In this document: piece after piece, positions 49,401-62,300 of the stretch
Layout of the letters: the number at the start of each line of letters is the position of its first letter
How positions within the stretch are numbered: the stretch's first letter is position 1
From: Synchiropus splendidus
Taxonomy: Eukaryota > Chordata > Actinopteri > Syngnathiformes > Callionymidae
Length of the DNA: 64,000 nucleotides
Direction of reading: 5' to 3'
NCBI RefSeq assembly: GCF_027744825.2
Contig: NC_071347.1
Span: forward strand, 20,532,001-20,596,000
Notes under the pieces: model-generated
The model's database searches: none
What the model saw: only the letters and a program-made list of their open reading frames with translations
Told to the model about the DNA's origin: nothing
Position numbers and translations under genes: made by a program

Positions 49401-49935
49401 GTTTAGAACAGAGGTGGGCAATTCAGTTTCCTGAAGGGCCACATGAGAAACTGTAACTGTTGTGCCAAAAGAAAGACAGCGGTGAGTGCAAACATGACGG
49501 AAAATATCCAAAATATTTACTTCAGTAACAAGGACAAAATTTGCCTGAGAAGATGAAATCTAATTAAGGATATTAAGAAGTGTAAATATGCCATGAAACA
49601 TACTGAAATATTTCATTTTATATGCACTTGAATATAAATCAACTATGGACTAGACATTCAAGATAAAAAGGCAATTTATTTCAAAATATATTTTCAGTAT
49701 TACTTCGATGTATTTTGAGAAACAGGAAAAACACAGAAAAAAATATTCTCAAAACAAGAAAACGCTATATTTACTGCTGACGCAGTGTTGGAGACTAACA
49801 GAGAAAGAACAAAAAAAGGCAGAAAAATGAGGACATGTTAGTTCAGTTTAGTCTGACATCAAACGGGCCACGAAAATACAGGAATCGGGCTGTATATGGC
49901 CCCTGGGCCGCACTTTGCCCAGGTCTGGTTTAGAA
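49401..49935. mobile_element. hAT-type MITE with 8-bp target site duplication
   Basis: The element (49409-49927, 519 bp) starts CAGAGGTGGGCAATTCAG and ends GCACTTTGCCCAGGTCTG, so the termini are imperfect inverted repeats (CAGASSTGGGCAA). It is flanked on both sides by the exact 8-mer GTTTAGAA (49401-49408 and 49928-49935), the hallmark of hAT insertion. The interior is AT-rich with no transposase frame, so it is non-autonomous. The perfect target duplication argues for a fairly recent insertion. Confidence 0.88.
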
Positions 49936-50689
49936 GCAGCACTTAGATAATAAAACAGGCAAGAAAGATGAATGCGTAAATATACGAAAAGAAAACTTTT
50001 CTATCTTAGTATTTTTTTTATTCACTCAAAATGACATACTTACTGTATATTTATCTTATAATATAAGTCTTATTACATATTGTTTTTCCAGATATTACCG
50101 TTTAGGGACTATTTAATAAATGTAATGTTGCATTTTCCCCCTTTTGACCATTTGTTTCAGCTATTTTATTTGTCTTCCATGAAAACCCTTAGGAAAAATA
50201 TTTGTCATTTTGAATGACTGCATTCATATTTTAGAAATACATTCCATAAGTGACTTCATAAGTCTTTGGTTAATAGATTCATTTTATTGTTGCAGGCAAA
50301 GATATTTTCCTCCCCTGTTTTTGTTATGTTGCCACAGGCAGTGTGTGTTCGTCGTCATAGCAAGTTCACCACGAAGAGTCACTTCATTTTTAAAACTAAT
50401 AAAAACAAATGAATGGCATAAAATATCATGCAAATCCCAGTGAAAGCAGGAGCTTCCAGCAGGAAACATTTACTCCACAAACGAGCTCCCAGAGGAGCTC
50501 GGCTTTCCTGCTCTCCGTGTTTGTTTACGGGCTTTCGGAATTTTATTTGTCTCTTTGGATTTTCATGCAACATTTTTGAAACATGTTGTGGTTTTTTTCT
50601 TCCAGCTGATGTAAACACAGCTGCTCGAGCCACGAGCGGCTTTTGAAGTCGATATCATCCTGAGAGAGCTTGAAACAACCGTGAGAAGT

Positions 50690-51868
50690 TGCACTGTCAC
50701 CTGGTGAGAGACGTCCAGACGTCCACTCTGTTGAGACTGTAGTGGGTTTCACCACGAAGCCCTTTCCCCTGACGCTCAATCGTTGACCTCTAGAGGGCAG
50801 CACGAATAACGTCCACGCGTTTGAGACGCAAGCGTCTGCTAATGCTGCCTGGGACTAGACAGAGGCTGGAAGCAGAGTTATTATAGTATAGGATAGATGG
50901 ATGCAAATCATTATTCGTGAACTGAAATGAAAATAAAAATCTGTGTTTTTCATAAAATCGTAACAAACTGAAACTGCATTGTCTCTACAAAAAGAATGAG
51001 ATTGAACTAAACTGACTTTCTGTCTTTATTTGTTTTGTGAAAAAGCATTTTGAGTCGGTTTAAAATCGATCGATTTTCTGGTTTTATGGGTCGTACAACA
51101 GTTGTCGACCTGATGGCACTGAAGTGCGACTGTTGTAGTGGGGCGAAAACGTCATCTTTCAAAACTTAATGTATTTTTTTTACATGGTGTCTTTAGTTGA
51201 GTTTTTATTACTCAGCATTTTTGAGGCCTATTTCAATCCTCAGACATGTTCCAATACCCCAAATTGAGGGGGAAAAATGACTAGAACTAACGCTAAAAAT
51301 AATAAAAACTAAACTGAAACTATTTTACAAAAACTAAAACATTCATTAAAACTAGCAACCGACTCATGAAACCAAAGAAAACTAACTGAATTTGAAAGAC
51401 AGAAATTCAACACTAAATAAAAACAAAAAGTCATGAAAACCCCCACAATGTTATAGCATGCGTGTGAAGACAGAGCTAGTGAGTCAGGGCATCCGTCGGC
51501 GTGTCACCTTGTGAGTGACGTCTGGACCTCCGCTCTGATGGGCTGTAGTCACTTTAACCATGACGCCTCTTTAGCCTCTTAGACGCTCCATCTTTGACCT
51601 CTAGAAGGCAGCACTAGTGTCTCGACGTGTTCTGAAGTGTTTGCTAGCGTTGCCTGGAACTAGCAGCACTAGTGAGTCAGGGCATCCGTCGGCGTGTCAC
51701 CTTGTGAGTGACGTCTGGACCTCCGTTCTGATAGGCTGTAGTCACTTTAACCACGACGCCTCTTAGACGCTCCATCTTTGACCTCTAGAGGGCAGCATTA
51801 GTGTCTTGGCGTGTTCTGAAGTGTTTGCCTGCGTTGCCTGGAACTAGCAGCGCTATAGGGAGTCATCA
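50690..51868. repeat. Diverged and tandem copies of a ~193-bp unit
   Basis: Two near-identical units start at 51477 and 51670 (193 bp apart). They share TAGTGAGTCAGGGCATCCGT, GTGACGTCTGGACCTCCG, TGACCTCTAGA.GGCAGCA and GTTGCCTGGAACTAGCAGC. A third start is at about 51855, where the array ends. An older relative at about 50690-50880 shares GACCTCTAGAGGGCAGCACG and CTGGGACTAGACAG. None is coding. Confidence 0.8.
50885..51465. repeat. Interspersed AAACTAAAACT-type repeat
   Basis: Rich in AAACTGAAACT / AAAAACTAAAAC pieces on +, starting near TTATTATAGTATAGG and ending near CCCACAATGTTATAGC. The ends are loosely inverted, and this looks like a common teleost non-autonomous element. It lies between the old and young copies of the 193-bp unit. 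Confidence 0.4.
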
Positions 51869-54345
51869 GGGCATCCGTCAGCTTGTCCCTGGCACTTCCA
51901 CGGTGACGTCGCCCCGCGGGTGTGACACCCTGGTCCCTCACCACCAGGGGAGCCATTGACATTGAGGGAGCGTTCATGTCCCGGTGACACGTCCGGAGAG
52001 GACTGTCGTGTCCTGTAATGGACCATATGGGGGCAGCTGAATTTGTAACCTTTGAAAAAGTCACAAATCACATCATCAGATCCAGAGGTGCAGCGTCTGA
52101 GCTCCAGTAGATGCCGGCGTTGAGGATCAAGTGTAAAGCAGGAGCGAGGCCAGCAACAACACCATGAGTGGATGGGTTTGATACTGTGGCGCAGCTCATC
52201 TCAGGCAGCACCAGCTTCACTGTGATCAGGTCCAAATGAAAGGCTTGTCGTCCCCCTCACACCTGTGGTGTGGTAAGATCCACGATCGACTGCCCCTCGT
52301 GCCTCTGACTCCCATCTGAGTTCCAGGAGACGACCTGCCTCCACTCTGCTGCGCACTGGAGCCATTAGCCGGAGAGATGAACAGGATAACATAATCTTCA
52401 AGTGGCATCCTCCAGACTCCAGGGAGGGAAGTGTCACGTATCGATTATCTATCAGGTAATCGATTGGTCACCGAAGGGACCAGAGATCCCCTGTGAGAAC
52501 TGCACCTGGAGCAGGTGTCCCCACGTGTTCTCTGACCTGGAGGGAAGTGTGCTTATCTCCCTCCCAAGGACACAGTCGCTTATCTCAGGCCTGCGCCGGC
52601 GCTGAAGTTGTCCCGCCGTGGCGGCGACTTTATCAACCGACCTGATCTCCTCTCGGTGGAGTACATCCATGCTGCAAAGCCACTTGGTCACAGCAACTTA
52701 CCGAGACACTTTTGAAACAAGAGCAACGGAACTTTGTCACTATCAGTAGTGGACCTCATAAGACAGTGCTTTTCTTTGAAGGTAGCCATTAGCACGAGGA
52801 TGCTAGCTTGTCCTTTGATGTTGCTACCTTGACAAAATGAATGACTGTGCTTGAAGAGCTGGACTCTTCGTTCCACCGAGACGCGACAGGAAACCTAAAC
52901 GGTTCCAGCATCAGTCGGCTAACTTCTGGAGGGAATACGTCCATTTTGATGCTGTCCACAAAATATTCAGCTCCAACTCACCTCATATTTTAGAGTGTCA
53001 CCAGTTGGAATAGAACATTGGGTTTCCAGCGGGAACACAAAATAAACAATTATCTTCAATTCACCGACGAGGAACAGCTAAGGGAATATTTTAGCAGCTC
53101 GCTAACAAGTCGCTGCCGACTCATCTGCATCGTCCGAGGTTCTCAGTTAGGTATTGTTAAAGGCCTTGTCAGTGAACAGGAACGGTTCAATAGTTAGATG
53201 TTTTATTTATTTATAAAGCAAATTTAAATATATATATTTTTAAAATACAAGTTCATTGTGATCAGATATGATATTTATAAAATAGAAAATATTATATATT
53301 ATATTTTAAAAATATATATAATATTTTAAAACGTTTTTAAAATATTGAGAATTACAGGTGAGATTTTTTTGTGGATAGAATAAGGGACATTCTACTTAAT
53401 ATTTGAATCAATTGTCATTCTTGTCATTGATGTCATTCCTTCATCACCTCCAGAAGAATATCAAACAAAGGTTTTTGGTGAGAATGGCACCAAAAAAAGA
53501 AACAATCACTTTCCAACTGAGAAGTCGAACCCTGTCAACATTTCTAGAGCTGCGTATTGCACAGTGTCTTCTGTTTGAGAGACGTATCTGCTGCAAAACC
53601 TCAGCACAAACAAGATCTTTTGATGTGCTGCCGCAGTCAGACTCCTAACCATGGAGCTAGATTCGTGACTCACATACAGGCTTGTTTACGGCCCTAGATG
53701 TCCTCAAAACTGAGTCCCACGTTAGCCCCTCAGAGATCTGACCGATCCTCCGGCGTCTCTGTTGAAAGCATCACATGAGCGCTCGCTCCTCAGTGCGATC
53801 AATAAGAAAGCACTTTTCTACAGAAGAGAGAAAGTCAGGTTTCCAGCGTCGCAGCTGCGAACTCATGCCACCTTCGGCCCCACTTCCTGTGTGTCCTCAT
53901 GTCCAGTGGCGTCATAAATCAAGCTGCCATATTTCATGTTCTTGGATGTAACCCTTCACACCCCGGCGTCAGCTCTGGAGGACGGGGCCTGAATGTCGCC
54001 GGTTCCACATCTGTCGCCGCGGCGGAAATGGCAGAATAATCAAACGCTGTTGGGATTCTGACACGGCTCCACCTGCTGCTGCTGCTGCTGCTGGTGAATA
54101 TTAATGTGGTGTGTGTTTGGTCCAAACATCGGGAGAGAAGATTGACTCACACTCGCCGGAGGGCGCGCGGCATCGACCCGGCTGGAAGAGTTAAATCATG
54201 CATGAATCATCGAGGATTCAATTACGACTTGAATCACTGACTTAACTGTAGCGCCGAGTCATGATGATGACACATTATAACTAACAGGTCACTGGCTTTC
54301 ACACGGTACTTCCTATTTCAGAATAAGAGTCTGAATGAACAAAGC
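51869..54345. other. Intergenic DNA, no gene recognised
   Basis: Contains an AT-rich stretch at 53190-53400 and a short CTG run at 54072-54091. Frames are at most 91 codons and mutually overlapping. Confidence 0.45.
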
Positions 54346-54560
54346 AAGGCAGCACGATTGTTCAGTGGTTTCTTAGCCTCACAGTGAGAAGGTTGCGGCA
54401 ACTTGGAGCTTGTGTGATGCCTGTGCACTCTGGTTTCCTCCCGTCCTCAAAAAACAAAGCGGTAAATTCATGATGCAGTACGTGGTTGTCGGTTGATATG
54501 TGCCGCCGCCCCTCTCACCCTGGGTGGCTGGGAAAACCCCCATCAGTCTGGGACCAGACG
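54346..54560 (+). repeat. Degenerate teleost interspersed repeat
   Basis: Follows the order GGCAGCACGATTGTTCAGTGG, CCTCACAGTGAGAAGGTTGC, GTGCACTCTGGTTTCCTCCC, GCCCCTCTCACCCTGGGTGG, CTGGGAAAACC. This is a decayed, longer version of the repeat at 14041-14222. Confidence 0.5.
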
Positions 54561-56176
54561 TCAACTCTTCTGATGGTGGTGCAGTTCTAGTGAGCGACTC
54601 AGGTCCACTTCCTGTGGACTCCTGGCTCCACATTTGACTCTCACACAGCTCCATGTTAACTAAATAAATATCACAGGTTGCTGTCTCTCATGTGTTTTCA
54701 CGCTCCAGGGAACTTGTTCTGTTCAGGGACCTCATCAATTATTGATCTTGCGACGCTTCATTCTTATACACATCTCAAACAGAGATCAATAATTCATATC
54801 CAGGGAGCGACCTATGACCTTCTTGGACCACAAAGAGAAGTGGCTTGGAGCTCCGATATATGGAGTCACAACCACCGGGTGACAACTTGTGACTCAGATC
54901 GTCTCGCTGTTGAGTGCGATTCAAGGAACGAATGAGTCCAGGTCACTTCCTGTTGAGTTTAACAGTGAAGAATGAGATCAATTTGGTCCAGAGTAGCTCA
55001 CTAATCTGCACAGAACATCAGGTGAATGTTGAATAATTCATGGGACCTGACCTCTTGTTTTCACGCACCGGTGAACTCGTCCAATCGATACCCTCATCGC
55101 ATCACGTGACTCTTCCTGCTGTGTTCATAAATCACGTAGTCTTGACGTGTCAATCCAGACTAGTTGACTGGTAGATTCCACTTTATTTGTTTAGAAATGT
55201 TTTCTGCTCACGACTCATCGACGCGTCGGTTTGGACTGTGATCAGGTGGTTCCTGAGGTCTTCCTGGATCCTTGTGAGGCTGAGAGCTGTGCGCTGACTC
55301 ACCACAGAGTCTGAACAGAACTGCAGCGTCTCGTAAATTCACCTGGTGTCCGCGTTTTCAGAGGCTCTCAGGAGTACAGCCTGGATGCTCCTGCCGTACG
55401 TTTGTTGAGAGCTTGCTTTGAGCAGTTTCGAGTGTATTTCCATGACCCCAAACATCATTGATTCCTCGGTGAAGGAGTGAGAGAAGAGGTAGACGTGGTC
55501 CGTGACCCAGAGGAGTGAACAACATCACCAAGTAGGAAGAAGCTTTTACCACCTGATAAAACGATGATGTGAAGAACCTCTGAGTTGAACATGGCCGGTG
55601 TTTCATGATGGAGATGGTTTTAGCTCATCACTCCAGCGCTGGTCACTATACTTGGTTTGCCAGAGCCTCATGTCGCTTTTTCAGCTTTTTATTGTCATGG
55701 ATTAATTTAGCTTTTTAGCTTCATGGACCTGTATTCCGGTCCTTTCACTTCACACCCATAACTCTGACCCTTTAGCTATTGAACGCAACCAAAAACAATG
55801 TTCGGAATATTTTTATAAACGTGTCATTATCCATTTTTTTCAATTGGTATATCGAACTATTTCAACCTCATGTCCTGTCATCCTTATCTTTGTTAGAAAA
55901 TGACTTTGTACTCAGGGGTGTTTGTGAGCAAAGCTCCAATAGCACTCCAGATGTGAGCTCCCTGCATGATCCTCCGGAACACACTGCCCGGACAATTCCT
56001 CCGTGGTACAGGCTTCTGCACTCGACAAGCCTCATGGAGACGCTTCCCCAGCTGAGGCAACCTAACTGCTTCTGTGTGCTACCTAACCTGACCAGATGCT
56101 GTCACGGGCCTGAGCCCATACCTGATAAAAAACAAAATAAAAATTAACAAGATATACCTACGGCATACTTTATTAC
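54561..56176. other. Intergenic DNA, no gene recognised
   Basis: No supported gene or RNA. A 122-codon + frame at 55779-56147 has no domain and runs into the MITE flank. Confidence 0.45.
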
Positions 56177-56178
56177 TA

Positions 56179-56751
56179 CAGTGGTACCTCGGTTCTCGAC
56201 CACAATTCGGTCCAGACGGCGTGTGTGTGGCCGCTGCATGTGGGAGGGGTTGCCGAGTGAGTGACGTCTCTCCAGAAGGGAAGAGGTGCCCGGTGCGTGT
56301 CCAGCTCTGAATGTGCGCTTCTGTGCAGTTTGGCTGTGACAAAGTCATAAACCAAGTCACGCTCTGTCCCAGACTGGCCTCATCCCTGTCCCAGCTCCAG
56401 CCCACAACAGGACATCAAACCCTGGAGTGAGCGCTCCAGCACCTCCCCTGTGACACTCTACCACGGTCCAGTGTGGAGACAGGAAAGGTTTTACACCTCA
56501 ATATGAAGAAAAAACAGTCAGTAAATGGAGCTAACGGGACACGTCTGCATACAGAGGCTGCGTTATACACTGTAACAAAGCGCGTCGTGGCTCAGCTGAT
56601 TGGTCTGTGCACGTTATGTTTTCCGGCTTATTTCAGGGGCGTTCGACTTCTGGATTTTTTTTCCGAAATCCAAAGCAAAAAAATCTTAAAATTTTTGTTC
56701 AAACTCTGATTTGTTCGAAGTCTGGAACATTGAGGTACTGAGGTACCACTG
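56179..56751. mobile_element. TA-flanked MITE, copy B (573 bp)
   Basis: Starts CAGTGGTACCTCGGTTCTCG and ends GAGGTACCACTG, with TA on both sides. From about 56220 it matches copy A (35574-36268) closely, including GTGTGTGGCCGCTGCATGTG and AATGGAGCTAACGGGACACG. It lacks about 130 bp of copy A just inside the left end. No coding capacity. Confidence 0.82.
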
Positions 56752-56867
56752 TATTTGGAACAAGTCAGCAAAACATTTTGGAGACAACAACAACAAAAAA
56801 ATGCTGAACTAAGTCTGGGGACACGAATTATAGTTTTCTGTTTTTTGTATTTTATTAACTTAATTCT

Positions 56868-56979
56868 ACCTATCTATCCATCCATCTATTCATCCATCCA
56901 TCTATCATCTATCCATCCATCCGTCCGTCCGTCTATTTATGTATCTGTCTGTCCATCCGTCCGTCCGTCCATCCATCTA
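56868..56979 (+). repeat. (CCAT/CCGT)n tetranucleotide repeat
   Basis: About 110 bp of TCCATCTA, CATCCATC, CCGTCCGT and GTCTGTCC variants, placed 117 bp after MITE copy B. Confidence 0.9.
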
Positions 56980-59900
56980 ATAAAGAGTCATATATTTAAC
57001 TGAACCAGAAAGAAATGCTAATACAAGTGCAAATGTTAGTCTTAATGAGGAGGAGATGGAGGAGATGTTGACCGAAATGATTATGTTCCCTCTTATTGAC
57101 CTTTTTACTGGTGATATTCTGTTTAAAAATCTTTCTCTTAATCACTGTGTGTGTGTGTGTGTGCACAGACGAATATCCTCCCTCCTGATAATGCTGCCTA
57201 TAAATCCAGCCTGCTCATGTTCACCCTTCCTGCCACGCCACTCTTTCTCCAGCCAGTAATTCGATGTCCGACAAGAATAACCAGCGTTATCACGGGGCAG
57301 CAGTCGCCTTTTCTTTTTCATAATGCCACTTTACTGTTCACACCGGCTCAAATGAGGCCAGCTAAAGACCTGAAAGTCTTCCAGGGGAAAATGGAGACGT
57401 GATTATGGAGCGTCTCCGCAGCACAGTGGGGTCAGCGACCGCGGTGAGAGCGGCTCCTCGCGCTAATACGCCTCATCATGTAGATTCTTTAGAATGACAT
57501 TTCCATGGCAGTTATTCAAAAGGTCCAATTAAAGGCTGCTCGTCATGGTGAGCGACAGCGGAGGCAGTTCTGTCCCAGTTCTGAGGTTCATGGTCCCTGA
57601 AATGACTGAATAGTTAGGTGTTTAACACTGTTTTGTTGTTGCCATTAGTAGCTTATTAGCAGTTATTTCGTCTTCCAATTTTTCGCTCTCAATTTTTTTC
57701 ATTTTGTCTGCTTTTCTTCTAACTTTTTCCTTTTTAAGACCTTTATTCTTTTTATTGACTTCCATTTTTTCCCCTTTTTTCCTGTCAACTACTTTATGTT
57801 GACCTTTTCCACTTTTCCTCTCTTCATGTTTCGAATTTCAACTTTTCGATAGTTTCCACCAAAATTCTCAGATCAAATTTGTGCAGTCCTGCGTCAGGTT
57901 TCCTTCATTCTTATTGTCACCTGTGTCTGATCACTTCACTCATACTACTGGGGGGTGTGGTCTCACAGAGAGAGCTACCACCCACAGTTGAACAGGACTT
58001 ACAGGGCTCTATCAGACCTCAAGCCATGTTGGTGACTTCTATTTGACATTTGACCCAAAAGCTTCTGGATCCAAACCCATATTGCAGAGAGAAACTCTGT
58101 CAGTATGGATGGACTGAGTCGAGGACGTGACATATCTGAGGTGACATTGAGGCGTGGACTTGATTTAGATAACAAAGACGACACAATGCCGCGTCTCTTC
58201 TGACATGGAGTCTCAAGACAAATGACTCCCGCCTTCATTCCTTGGAATCCCCAGCGGGTGCTCGTCTGTGGGTAGGAGTTATTTTTAAACCTCTGGGTCA
58301 GACCCGCGGATGATCTGGAAGCTTTCCAACAGACAGCGCCGCGGATTAACACGTTTGAGGAAAGCCAAAGGAGAGAAGCAGCTCCTGTCTGTTTCCATCT
58401 CTGTCCAGAGAGAGCGCCGGGGACGTTAGCCTGGACCCGTCACGGCGACACTCACACAAAACGCCGGGTTTGAGTTCCAAAGTGGCAGAGCGATGCTCTG
58501 GCAGCAGAGACTTCGCCTGCAGGCGGCTCAAACGTGGTCCGAGCAGCATGATGAAGGTTTTCTTTGGCTCAGGGAGACGCACAGACGTTCCAGCGACTTT
58601 GACAAAAGTCTCCGACAAAGTCGAGTCATTCTGTTGGAGGACAGAAATACTATTTAAAGGGCTGCTGAGACTCTCCCGTGGGGGGCGAGGGAGGCTGAGA
58701 GAATAGTTCATTGCTTCCTGATGCCTGCCTTTGAGTTTCCTTTGATCTCATTTGACCAGAACAAAAACGTGGATCAGAGGTCTGACAATGTGCTCGTCCT
58801 GTACAAAAGACGATGAGCTGCCACCTGCGTTGCTGCTGAAGGAGTTAAACCCCATCAGTCGGAGCAACTCGTGTCGGCTTTGTAGGAAGTTGATGAGAGT
58901 CAAAGGAGATGTGTGAATCCTCACACTCTGTGTTCCACCTCTAGTGACCTTGGGAGCGACAGCATATGGATGGAGTCCCTCACTGGCCAAATCTGACAGA
59001 GACATCTTCATCAATGCAATAACAGCTTTCAAGACACAAGAATGATCCCGATTTTCTTCCTGTTAAATGGCATCGCAGTTAGGCGCAGATTTCAATGAAG
59101 CTCCATTTCCCCTCAGTCGGATCCACCGACATCCCGCGACCGAAGATTGTTTGTTACAAATTGCAGCTGAGCAAAGAATCACTTATTTTCCGGTTAAGTC
59201 GGAGGGATAATGGAACAAATTGCAGTATGACTGTCAATTCTGCGCCGACTCCGGGGAGACGCGGCGGAGTCTTTCCATCATCACGGCAGCTCTCAGCAGG
59301 TGGACGGCTGCACGTGCACGTCTGATAACCGCTCGTCTCTCACCATCAACACGCATTCAACTCACAAGTCGGCTCCAGTCTGAAGACAACGCCGACCAGA
59401 ACCCAGCCGTTTACTGACCAAACTGGGCACGACAGGCTCCATGGTAACCCCCGCTGAGCGGCTCTCGCATGAGTTCCCCGACACACTATTTACTTGACTG
59501 TACTCTTCCTCGTGCGTGGACTTAATTACCAGGGCTATATTGGTCCTGAAAGCTTCCCTGACTCCACCGTCTCCTGGGCAACATCAATCCACAGGACCAG
59601 AGCAACAAGCAGCGGCGCTGTGCTTTATTTAGATGTTTGATCTGGAGAAGATCTGCAGGTGACTGCTCCAAAAACATCCGGCCTCCTGATGTGAAGTTCT
59701 GCAGCTCGCACTTTCATCCACAAATGTCTCTGGTCGGCCCACGGACGCGCAACAGGGACTGCACGTGCTTCGTGTTTGCCACGGACCAACGAAAAAATCA
59801 CTTGTAAGTGCAGCTTCATAGCTGAATTAGATTCACACTAATGGGGAGATTAGGACTTTAGTGAAAGCAGAGACATGAAAACTGTCCAGTCAAATACATG

Positions 59901-62300
59901 TTCTTCAAATACATGATAAAAGGTATAGACAGGGTTGTGACCTGGGTCTCAAACTTTGCATTCGTGTGGACCCAAATAGGCCCCTCTTTGTCTTGGTCTC
60001 TAGAACACTAAACTAGTGGTGCGGATGCATCTAATACTAAATGTGAATTTTAATATACAACACTGACTATCTACATGGCTGTAATAACGCGCTGAAGATG
60101 GAACAAACCACTGTGTGGCTCCTCTAAAGCAGGGTGTGGACAGACGACACAATGCATTGTACATCTTTCTTGGTCCTCCTTAACCTGAAGAGGCGGAGTC
60201 CAGCTCAACACCTGGTGAAGGAGTGCCGACATGGCAAGTCACACTTCACTTTGTCGCCAAAAACGGCCCCTACTCTGCTAAGGACAGGGGAGGTCCCTGA
60301 AATATGGATGTGAAAAACAAATGTATTTAGAAAAAGAGGGAAACATTCGAGTGAGTAAAGGGTCAGGGTTTTAGAGAACTGTATGTAATGATAAGAAAAA
60401 TTAATGTATTTAAATCCACATCATAAATTCTTGTTCAGTGAAGAGTTAAAAAGGTCGGATCTTGGCAGACCTGGCAAAGGGACATGCATTAGTTGAAGCT
60501 GGTGACAACAAATTTGTGAGGCTCATCCTCTAATCGTTTAAGTCCACACCAAATCTTCATGAGTCTCTGGAGGACGACTGAGCTACTTTTATGGACCGAG
60601 AAATCACCCGAGGAGAAAAGCCATTTCAGCAGCTTGTATCCGTGATGTGCTTTTCCATAGCCGATAAATTAATGATTCTAAAACCTTGTTGCGCTGAAGT
60701 CGGACCCGCATCATCAAAAGTTAAAAATGTGTCCGAGCGCGATCACGTTCTTGAACATTTGGTCTGAAAACATGGTTCAACTTTACCGCCAGCAGGAAGA
60801 AGGATCTCCTGACAAACTTAAAAGCCTCTCGGATGAGAAGCGTCGGCTTAAATAAGTTATGATTTTTAGAAAGCATCAAAACGTCACCGACCGCAGAGAG
60901 GCTTGGACCAGCGGCGGTCTCGCCACTTCAGCCTCGGCGAGCGGCGGACCTTCTCCTTCATCAGACCTCTGACAGATTCGGGACTCCCGCTGTGGCGCGG
61001 AGGAAGAGCCCGCCGTTGCCACCGTGGTAATTGCTCACTCCGAATTTACTTCCTCCTCTCAAGTAGCCGCTGAAAGCAGAGACGGGTAAATGAGCTCAGC
61101 GAGCTCCTTCTTCTAGCCACAAAGTCTGTTAATGTTTTATTTATTTACTCTGATAGCCGCGATTAGGCCGCTAACAAAAGCAGCGTGACGATATCGGAGT
61201 GACGATGTGAGCAGAGAGATATGAAGGAGCGATTACCAGCTGGAGTTGACAGATGAAAGAAATCATTGTCTTGAATAAAGACGTTCACATATTTCTTGTA
61301 TCAATTGTTGGGTTGCCATGGCAACAGTTCCATCTGGGAGCATTGTGGTTTCGGCCTACAATCTATCCCACTGATAAAAGCAGAGATGCTGACACTTAGA
61401 CTTAGAAGTCAGAAGGAAGGCTACTTTTGAGTGGTCTTGGATGGAGTGACTTCAGCTAGAGTGCGGTGGTTGTTCTAGAACATCACGTCTCTTGGACATC
61501 CTGCTTTTTCTCTTGGCTGGTTGCTACTTGGAATTCAGAATTTTGGTGAGCGATTGCTCTGTGAGAGAGTGTTTTCAGTTTGGAGCTACAGCCCGATGCA
61601 GAAGGCCCAGATGTCCTTCCCTCCAGAAACCACATCACCAAAGAGCTTCCCAAGTGAGAGACGTGTTCCCTCTCACGTATCCTGGCTCTGACCCGGGCCT
61701 CCTCCAAAGTGTACATGCCAAAACAATTCTTCTTCTTGGTGGGCTGCTGGGAGGCACCCACAGACTGCAATTGACATGTTTAGATCTCTGCCGACCAAGT
61801 AATGTGGCACTTCGTACGTCCGGACTCCCCAGAATACGTTGAACAAGATATCGTCAACCTTTTTGTTGTGGTGAGATTCAGTACCAGCTAGCTCTTCTTC
61901 GCATTGTGAGCCGTGTTCTTTAACATTACTGCTGTCTGGTTTAGCTCCTTTCGATCAATCACATTTCAAATGCAAAACAAAAAGATTCAAAATGAAATGG
62001 ACACAATTAAATGTAGGGCAATAGTATCGGGTGGAGCTCTGCTCCGTGCTGCAGGTCAGCACACCTGTGGGTTTTTCTAGTGTTGGTTCCACATTGAATC
62101 TCTCACAGACGGCCAAGCCTCTCACCCTAGATTAAGATGTCTCCAGAAAATACGCAATTTAGCGCCTCGTATCTGCACCCTTGTAGCTTGTTTGCTACTA
62201 CAAGCTGCAGATGTTATAATAGCTTCATCTGAGGGGCACAACTGAGACATTACCCCACTAGGAGATCAGGGTCACCGGAGAGAGTTCAACTCGGCGCAGG
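56980..62300. other. Intergenic DNA, no gene recognised
   Basis: Several non-repetitive, GC-balanced, TAAT-containing blocks stand out (57440-57560, 59515-59650, 60600-60720, 61120-61245). T-rich DNA occupies 57640-57850. Open frames reach about 120 codons but lack motifs or splice partners. Confidence 0.45.
57440..57560. promoter_or_regulatory. Candidate regulatory element
   Basis: Contains GCTAATACGCCTCATCATG, AGAATGACATTTCCATGGCA (TEAD-like CATTCCA-related core) and GGTCCAATTAAAGGCTGC. Low repeat content and mixed AT/GC motifs resemble vertebrate conserved non-coding elements. Inference only. Confidence 0.2.
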
